The translations under genes and the position numbers were made by a program. Below the pieces are notes generated by a model. The model made no database searches. It was not told the DNA's origin and worked only from the letters and a program-made list of their open reading frames with translations. A DNA stretch of 64,000 nucleotides, from contig JANFAH010000001.1 in assembly GCA_024663395.1 (NCBI GenBank), forward strand, positions 5,890,001 through 5,954,000, given 5' to 3'. Position 1 is the stretch's first letter. Every line of letters starts with the position of its first letter. Of this stretch, positions 59,757 to 64,000 are shown in pieces. This stretch comes from Pisolithus tinctorius. Its lineage: Eukaryota > Basidiomycota > Agaricomycetes > Boletales > Pisolithaceae.

Positions 59757-61289
59757 ATGTTCACTCGCCCTTATGCTTTCAACCAAGCGGGTAGGGTGTC
59801 CTCTCCTTTTACGCCTCGGCGGTCTGGGAATCCAGCTGGTCTTGGATTCCCTAACCGCATGAAGCCCTGCCTCAATCTATTCCAAGGACCGCAATTTCAA
59901 CACACTCCTTCGCCCCAACCCAGCCCATTTAGTAGTCCGGTTCGAGGGGGCGCGTCGCCCTTGGCTGATGACGATGCCCCACCAAAAAAATCCATTTTCG
60001 ATGAGTTTCCTATGTTTGCATCGCCGAAACGCGTTGTCAATCCAGGACATCCGCACAATTGGTTCCAACCCAAGAAACCTTCCCCTCCTGCTGCGCATGC
60101 GCATGCACCCGCACCTGCCACTGCCAACCCTCCTCCGTCCGTTAAACCTTCTCCCCGCAAGCGCTTCGGTTACAAGCGACTATCGATAAATCGCGAGGCT
60201 GCTCGCTCTTGCCTCCGAAATTGTCATGGCCAAGAGAGAATACGTCAGAAGAAGATTGCCCGTCACGAACGCCTCGCTGCGCGAGCCCGTGCTGACCTCC
60301 AACGTATGCGCGACGAAGTGGAGAACACAATGCACAGTGCTCTCATAACAAACGAAGACAAAATTTTTGCGCAACAACTCCGGAGGTTGCACCTCGACTC
60401 GGTTTTCCGTAATGATCTCAGTCGCTACCGCGACACAGCCGAGCGAGCTGAAGATGAAACGCCACAGAGACTCGAAGCGCATGCCGAGATGGAAAGCGAT
60501 GCGGAGCGCTTGAGGGAACAAGCCAAGAAGGATGCCGAGAGGCAAGAGGAGCTTCGCATCATCCGTAAAATGCGTGAAGAGAAGGAAAAGAAGAGGCAGG
60601 AGGAAGAAAGAGTTCGTGTCGAGGAGGCACGTCGACGTGCCCGTGAAGACAGAGAGAAATTGGAGGAACAACAGCGGAAGGCCAGGGAAGCCCGAGAGCG
60701 TGAGGCTAGGGAACGTGAGGCCAGGGGACGCGAAGCCCGAGAACGTGAGGCCAGAGAACGCGAGGCCAGGGAACGCGAAGCTAGGCAACGTGAGGCTCGG
60801 GAACGTGAAGCCAGGGAACACGAGGCTAGAGAACGGGGAGCTCGTGAACGTGAAGCCAAGGAACGCCAAGCAAGGGAACGAAAAGCACGGGAACGAGCTG
60901 AAGCAGCACATCGTGCTGAGGAGAACCCCCGAGCACTTCAACAGTTGTTTGCTCTTTATGAAGCGAAGTGGGCCGAACTCAAGACTAACCACGCGCTGTC
61001 TTCTATCGACGTCAGGGAACTGCCTTGGCCAAGTCTCGTATTGAAGCACTTCACGGTGCAGGAGATCACGCGCGAAGATGTCCTCACCTTCGTCTTCCAT
61101 CCTCTTCGTCCTTGCCCGATGCAGAAGTCGGCGAAGGATAGAGTCAAGGTGGAAGTATTACGGTTCCATCCTGACAAGTTTAACGTTCTCGTACTTCCGA
61201 AGGTCAGAGAAGATCATCGAGCGGTCGCACAGGAGCTAGCTGGCGCTGCGGTGCGGGCGTTGACTACGATAATGGCAGAATCAGATTAG
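59757..61289 (+). CDS. coiled-coil protein with REARE repeats and C-terminal HPDKF motif
   Basis: A single exon of 510 residues starting MFTRPYAFNQAGR. Residues 1-150 are Pro/Ser-rich. Residues about 160-400 are almost entirely charged helix; within this, about 315-385 consist of pentad-like REARE, REAKE and REARQ repeats. The C-terminal about 120 residues look globular: ALQQLFALYEAKWAELKTNH, VRELPWPSLVLKHF, an ITREDVLTFVF segment, then VEVLRFHPDKFNVLVLPKVR and VAQELAGAAVRALTTIM. This end matches a domain widespread in Agaricomycete hypothetical proteins. It has a degenerate J-domain-like R(W/F)HPDKF motif, similar in outline to NFKBIL1-type proteins. Because the N-terminal helix and spacing of a true J domain are not evident, chaperone activity is not claimed. 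The encoded function is unknown. Confidence 0.8.
   Translation: MFTRPYAFNQAGRVSSPFTPRRSGNPAGLGFPNRMKPCLNLFQGPQFQHTPSPQPSPFSSPVRGGASPLADDDAPPKKSIFDEFPMFASPKRVVNPGHPHNWFQPKKPSPPAAHAHAPAPATANPPPSVKPSPRKRFGYKRLSINREAARSCLRNCHGQERIRQKKIARHERLAARARADLQRMRDEVENTMHSALITNEDKIFAQQLRRLHLDSVFRNDLSRYRDTAERAEDETPQRLEAHAEMESDAERLREQAKKDAERQEELRIIRKMREEKEKKRQEEERVRVEEARRRAREDREKLEEQQRKAREAREREAREREARGREAREREAREREAREREARQREAREREAREHEARERGAREREAKERQARERKARERAEAAHRAEENPRALQQLFALYEAKWAELKTNHALSSIDVRELPWPSLVLKHFTVQEITREDVLTFVFHPLRPCPMQKSAKDRVKVEVLRFHPDKFNVLVLPKVREDHRAVAQELAGAAVRALTTIMAESD
60699..60900 (+). repeat. imperfect 15-bp repeats encoding REARE units
   Basis: Successive units of the form GAACGTGAGGCCAGG and close variants encode Arg-Glu-Ala-Arg-Glu. 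About a dozen copies lie in tandem, with divergence increasing toward the 3' end. Confidence 0.75.
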
Positions 61290-61834
61290 ATGGTTTTAGA
61301 CAATTACTGTACCACTCATTGATCTAACAGTATTCAGTTGTGAAGCATGACTAGAATGATACTTGGTGTTTAACAAGACGTCTAGCTTGATTCAATCGAT
61401 GACATACACTACCCTTACCAACGGAAGACCTAATGGACTCAGCTGGTTTCAGCCATTTCTGAGTAGTCACTGGCGAACTATATGTACGTTCGGCGTCAAC
61501 AGAGTGGTGAATGTACGAGTGTCCTAAACCATTGACAAGAATGCACGTGGCGGTCAAAATTTATACCTCGGAATACAGAGATTTAGGCAAGAAAAAGATA
61601 CCATGATGGATGTGAAGGATTCAACTCGCCAGCTGCCACACCAAAAACTAGATGATAATGTCCTAGAGCTCGCACTATTATGCAGAACAAGACCAACGAT
61701 AAGGTCTATTACACGGGGGCACATGGGTATCTTACATCCGGTCTGTTGGAAGCGCATTCAGCACGAGCACAACACGAACGAAACACTAATGGAACGCGCG
61801 TAGTGTATAGAGTCCGTCCTATACCCTACCATAA
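61290..61834. other. intergenic, convergent 3' ends
   Basis: About 545 bp between the stop of the REARE-repeat gene and the stop of VMA9. Only short, unsupported frames are present. Confidence 0.45.
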
Positions 61835-62170
61835 TCATATTTCTAACTTTGGCGACCGATATGGCGCTGTCGAACGTCAAATTGTATCAGTCCCAAATGA
61901 TGATGACTTCATCCGACCTCTGTACATACCGACGAGAGGGTGCAGTTGAGCCATATAAGTCACCATCCACATGAGATAGCACGCAGCAAACGTAAGCATG
62001 AGAGCGGTCCGAATAGTCCTAGACATAAATTGGCTTTAGAGACTCACTCAGTAGACTCGGTAGGGGGGAACTTACACCTGCTGCGGACCTTTCGGGACTA
62101 GAAGGTACGTGCACGCCTCCAAACCAAGTACGATGATAAGCAGGAATATCACAGGAAATAGAGAAGCCAT
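61835..62170 (-). CDS. VMA9: V-type ATPase subunit e (Vo sector)
   Basis: Three small exons (62170-62076, 62018-61930, 61866-61835) give a 71-residue protein, the usual size for this subunit. The sequence runs MASLFPVIFLLIIVLGLEA, then TYLLVPKGPQQ, TIRTALMLTFAACYLMWMVT and YMAQLHPLVAPYRSPKLEI. It has two transmembrane helices separated by the hallmark VPKGP(N/Q)Q loop, and the conserved YMAQLHPL follows the second helix. It belongs to the membrane-embedded Vo sector of the vacuolar proton pump and is needed for its assembly and activity. The last exon was placed at the CGACAG acceptor because it gives the conserved LVAPxR ending. The gene is easily missed because no exon is longer than 95 nt. 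Confidence 0.93.
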
Positions 62171-62519
62171 AGCTGTGTCCTTCTGATGGTTGGAGGCTGG
62201 GTGTATAATGTAGTCTGGAAGAATTGGTTGATGGCCACTCCGCCACGTGACCCCCTCCCTCTTCGAAGCCTCTCGACCATGAGACACGGTACGAGCCACC
62301 GTGTCAAAATTTCCCCCTCTTCCCTAGCCCCACTATGGAGTCAGACTAGTAATACGACTCGCGTGCCCTCTTGCACCATTGCAGCCGAAGGTTGAGTGGA
62401 TCCCTAAGTTGCGGGTAACACATTTCACGATGTATTATTCACACTACGAGTCTCTACAACACAATTTCGTTTACATCTGTCTTAAGGTGAGTTGAACAAC
62501 CTGTGATGTGTTAAACACT
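62171..62519. other. intergenic upstream of VMA9
   Basis: About 350 bp containing the VMA9 promoter; no other feature is visible. Confidence 0.45.
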
Positions 62520-63149
62520 TCAAGAACGGCTGGGCCTCTTTTGGAGCTGTAGTGGAAGAGTGTCAAAGAATAATGCAAGAGGTAAGGGCAGGACCAAGCT
62601 ATTACCAGAGCGGAGGAAATTCTCCGCCATGATTAACGGTAGAAAGCGTCTTCGTTTCCCGTGCTCTTCCTGATAACAACTATTCGAAAGTCCCACAAGC
62701 TGATATACTACTTTATACTGCAATCTCCAATGTGTACGGAACGTGTTTGGGGACGCAAATGAAAAGTCCTCAGATTGGAGAGGGGGTGGGATGACACAGT
62801 GGGTAGTGTTCAATTCGCGTTCTGGACGCGGGGCAGCCACCCTTATCTGGCTCACTAGGGACATGAATGAAGAAGCTTCGCGTCCCGCACTATGTCCTGG
62901 TAGCCCGCGTGACAAGTAGACTAATGGCTTACCTATCTTACAAGGGATTAGAATATGGGTACGTGCATTCCCCGGGCTAGCAAGTGAAATTACCACGAAA
63001 CGCGTGATATTTTCAATGATTTCGTGGGTTTTGGAATGCGTCCACATCATGTTAGATGAATCCTCCACGATTTCCATACCAACTGGCGATATATCGAGAT
63101 GTGCTGGTGAGGGCTGACCGTCAGAACGTATCGCAGGCGACACTGTCAA
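62520..63149 (-). CDS. possible hypothetical protein (uncertain)
   Basis: An open frame of 209 codons starting MTVSPAIRSDGQPSP. It resembles no known family and has no clear domain. The segment MEIVEDSSNMMWTHSKTHEI and a possible donor GTAAGATAGG near 62940 leave open that it is part of a spliced gene whose true exons differ. It lies just downstream of an A18 tract on the plus strand. It is listed because of its length, not because of recognised content. Confidence 0.25.
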   Translation of the reverse strand: MTVSPAIRSDGQPSPAHLDISPVGMEIVEDSSNMMWTHSKTHEIIENITRFVVISLASPGNARTHILIPCKIGKPLVYLSRGLPGHSAGREASSFMSLVSQIRVAAPRPERELNTTHCVIPPPLQSEDFSFASPNTFRTHWRLQYKVVYQLVGLSNSCYQEEHGKRRRFLPLIMAENFLRSGNSLVLPLPLALFFDTLPLQLQKRPSRS

Positions 63150-63689
63150 CGGAAAGAAGAAAAAAAAAAAAAAAAAACACGAAAAGTTCCGTTCTTGCGC
63201 TCAAGTACCGTATGGACCTGCATTTCGACAAACCTAAGGGTCGTTAGTTATGGAGGAACGAATGGACGTCCCGAAACTCCGGTTTGACACGTGGCCTCGA
63301 TTACCGTTACTCTGGTGCAGTTAGATGCGATTTTTCAGCAGCAGATGTGCTTACAGCGTGTTCGCTGAAACTCGAGGCAAGACACTTTTTGGAAAAGCGT
63401 GCCCTAAAATATTGCGCCCGTATCGATCGCACCAGGCATTTATACCCCCCTCATGGTCCCCAGAATCTTGACCTCTTCCTACCCCGTCTTGACCACATAA
63501 TATCACATCACACATTTCTGCCTCGCTTTTGGACCTCCTGAACAACCCTCCAAGTAACGACGAAACGTATTATAACACTAGGTAAGCTACCCGACGCGAA
63601 CTAAGCGGTCTAGTTCCAATAAACACGAACGGCATGTACACAGCAAGCATGAAAACGACAAACGACAATGGTATCAGAAGCACGGAATA
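63150..63689. other. intergenic with A18 tract
   Basis: About 540 bp. An uninterrupted A18 run occupies 63160-63177. The largest frame is 85 codons (63284-63541 plus) and is not recognisable. Confidence 0.4.
63160..63177. repeat. A18 homopolymer
   Basis: Eighteen consecutive A residues, preceded by GGAAAGAAG. It is the longest homopolymer in the window. Confidence 0.8.
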
Positions 63690-64000
63690 TCAAAGAAATC
63701 TAGCAGATCCTGAACTCTGTCCAACTCTCGAGCTGGAAGACAACCAATTCTCCATCTTTGGCCATGGGGCCCCTTGGAAAGCAGTTTTATCAAACATCGA
63801 AGATGACTTGCCAGCGTCATCACTCGAGCCTCCACCCTTCTTCATCTTCCCTTGTTCCCAAACGTTCAACTCCGGTCTCCGCTGACTCGAAACTACCTCA
63901 GGTTCAATGGTAGCATCCAGCCCGGGTATTTCACCTCCGCTGATGGCGTACTGCATCCATAATTCGCCACCAAGGTCGCCATCATCATCATCACCTAGAT
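63690..64000 (-). CDS. C-terminal part of a gene running off the right edge
   Basis: The minus-strand frame ending at 63690 stays open to the window edge, upstream of the first internal ATG (63956). The residues before that ATG are LGDDDDGDLGGELW, and the frame continues MQYAISGGEIPGLDATIEPE and ends SSSRVGQSSGSARFL. The composition is Gly/Ser-rich with an acidic stretch. No domain is recognised in the visible about 103 codons. The body of the gene lies outside the window, so its family is unknown. Confidence 0.45.
   Translation of the reverse strand, partial: LGDDDDGDLGGELWMQYAISGGEIPGLDATIEPEVVSSQRRPELNVWEQGKMKKGGGSSDDAGKSSSMFDKTAFQGAPWPKMENWLSSSSRVGQSSGSARFL

Noticed and set aside
60180..61100. 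306-codon minus-strand ORF opposite the REARE-repeat gene
   Set aside because: It is the antisense of a codon-repeat region, which stays open automatically; the sense strand has the meaningful protein.
59757..61289. J-domain co-chaperone assignment from the HPDKF motif
   Set aside because: The motif is RFHPDKF near the C-terminus without the preceding helix pattern of a J domain, so only a resemblance is stated.
1..64000. An operon-like or cluster-type novel system across the window
   Set aside because: The recognised genes are unrelated housekeeping functions on both strands with individual promoters; nothing supports a joint pathway.

Overview
The window looks like nuclear DNA of a filamentous basidiomycete, probably an Agaricomycete. 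The genes are broken by many very short introns (about 48-70 nt, GT..AG). The recognisable products are ordinary fungal housekeeping proteins, and several genes of unknown function have the low-complexity, Ser/Pro-rich style common in mushrooms. No tRNA, rRNA, CRISPR array or intact transposon was seen. The exon models given below were joined by hand; most were checked for reading-frame closure.

Layout. (1) 0-9.7 kb is gene-poor. It holds the 5' end of an F-box gene running off the left edge (minus) and a four-exon DUF1275/YoaK-type membrane protein (5.8-6.9 kb, minus). (2) 9.7-18 kb holds a RING+RRM protein (plus, with a 12-nt microexon), a PPOX-like flavin split-barrel protein with a C-terminal membrane anchor (minus), a 171-residue CBS-domain protein (minus) and, divergent from it, the mismatch-repair gene MLH1 (plus, 14 exons). 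(3) 18-33.7 kb holds the very large Furry/Tao3/Mor2 morphogenesis gene, ATG14 and the proteasome base subunit RPN1 (all minus), then URA5 (plus, sharing a 125-bp promoter with RPN1) and a Derlin (minus). (4) 34-47 kb is a run of minus-strand genes: an HSP20 chaperone with a long polyQ N-terminus, a CCDC6/H4-family coiled-coil protein, an exomer (ChAPs) subunit, a USP-type deubiquitinase and the Fe-S scaffold NBP35. (5) 47-51.5 kb is a second gene-poor block. (6) 51.5-64 kb holds a putative transcription factor with an unusual GATA-like zinc finger, PEX13, an unrecognised gene, a coiled-coil protein with REARE repeats and a C-terminal HPDKF motif, the V-ATPase subunit e gene VMA9, and a gene cut by the right edge.

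The genes do not form one pathway. Several share protein quality control and trafficking themes (RPN1, Derlin, USP, HSP20, ATG14, exomer, RING and F-box proteins), but each has a conventional independent role, so this reads as a normal conserved chromosomal segment. The least conventional items are the GATA-like factor, the RING+RRM protein with its microexon, the membrane-anchored PPOX protein, and two in-frame mini-introns in catalytic or core domains.
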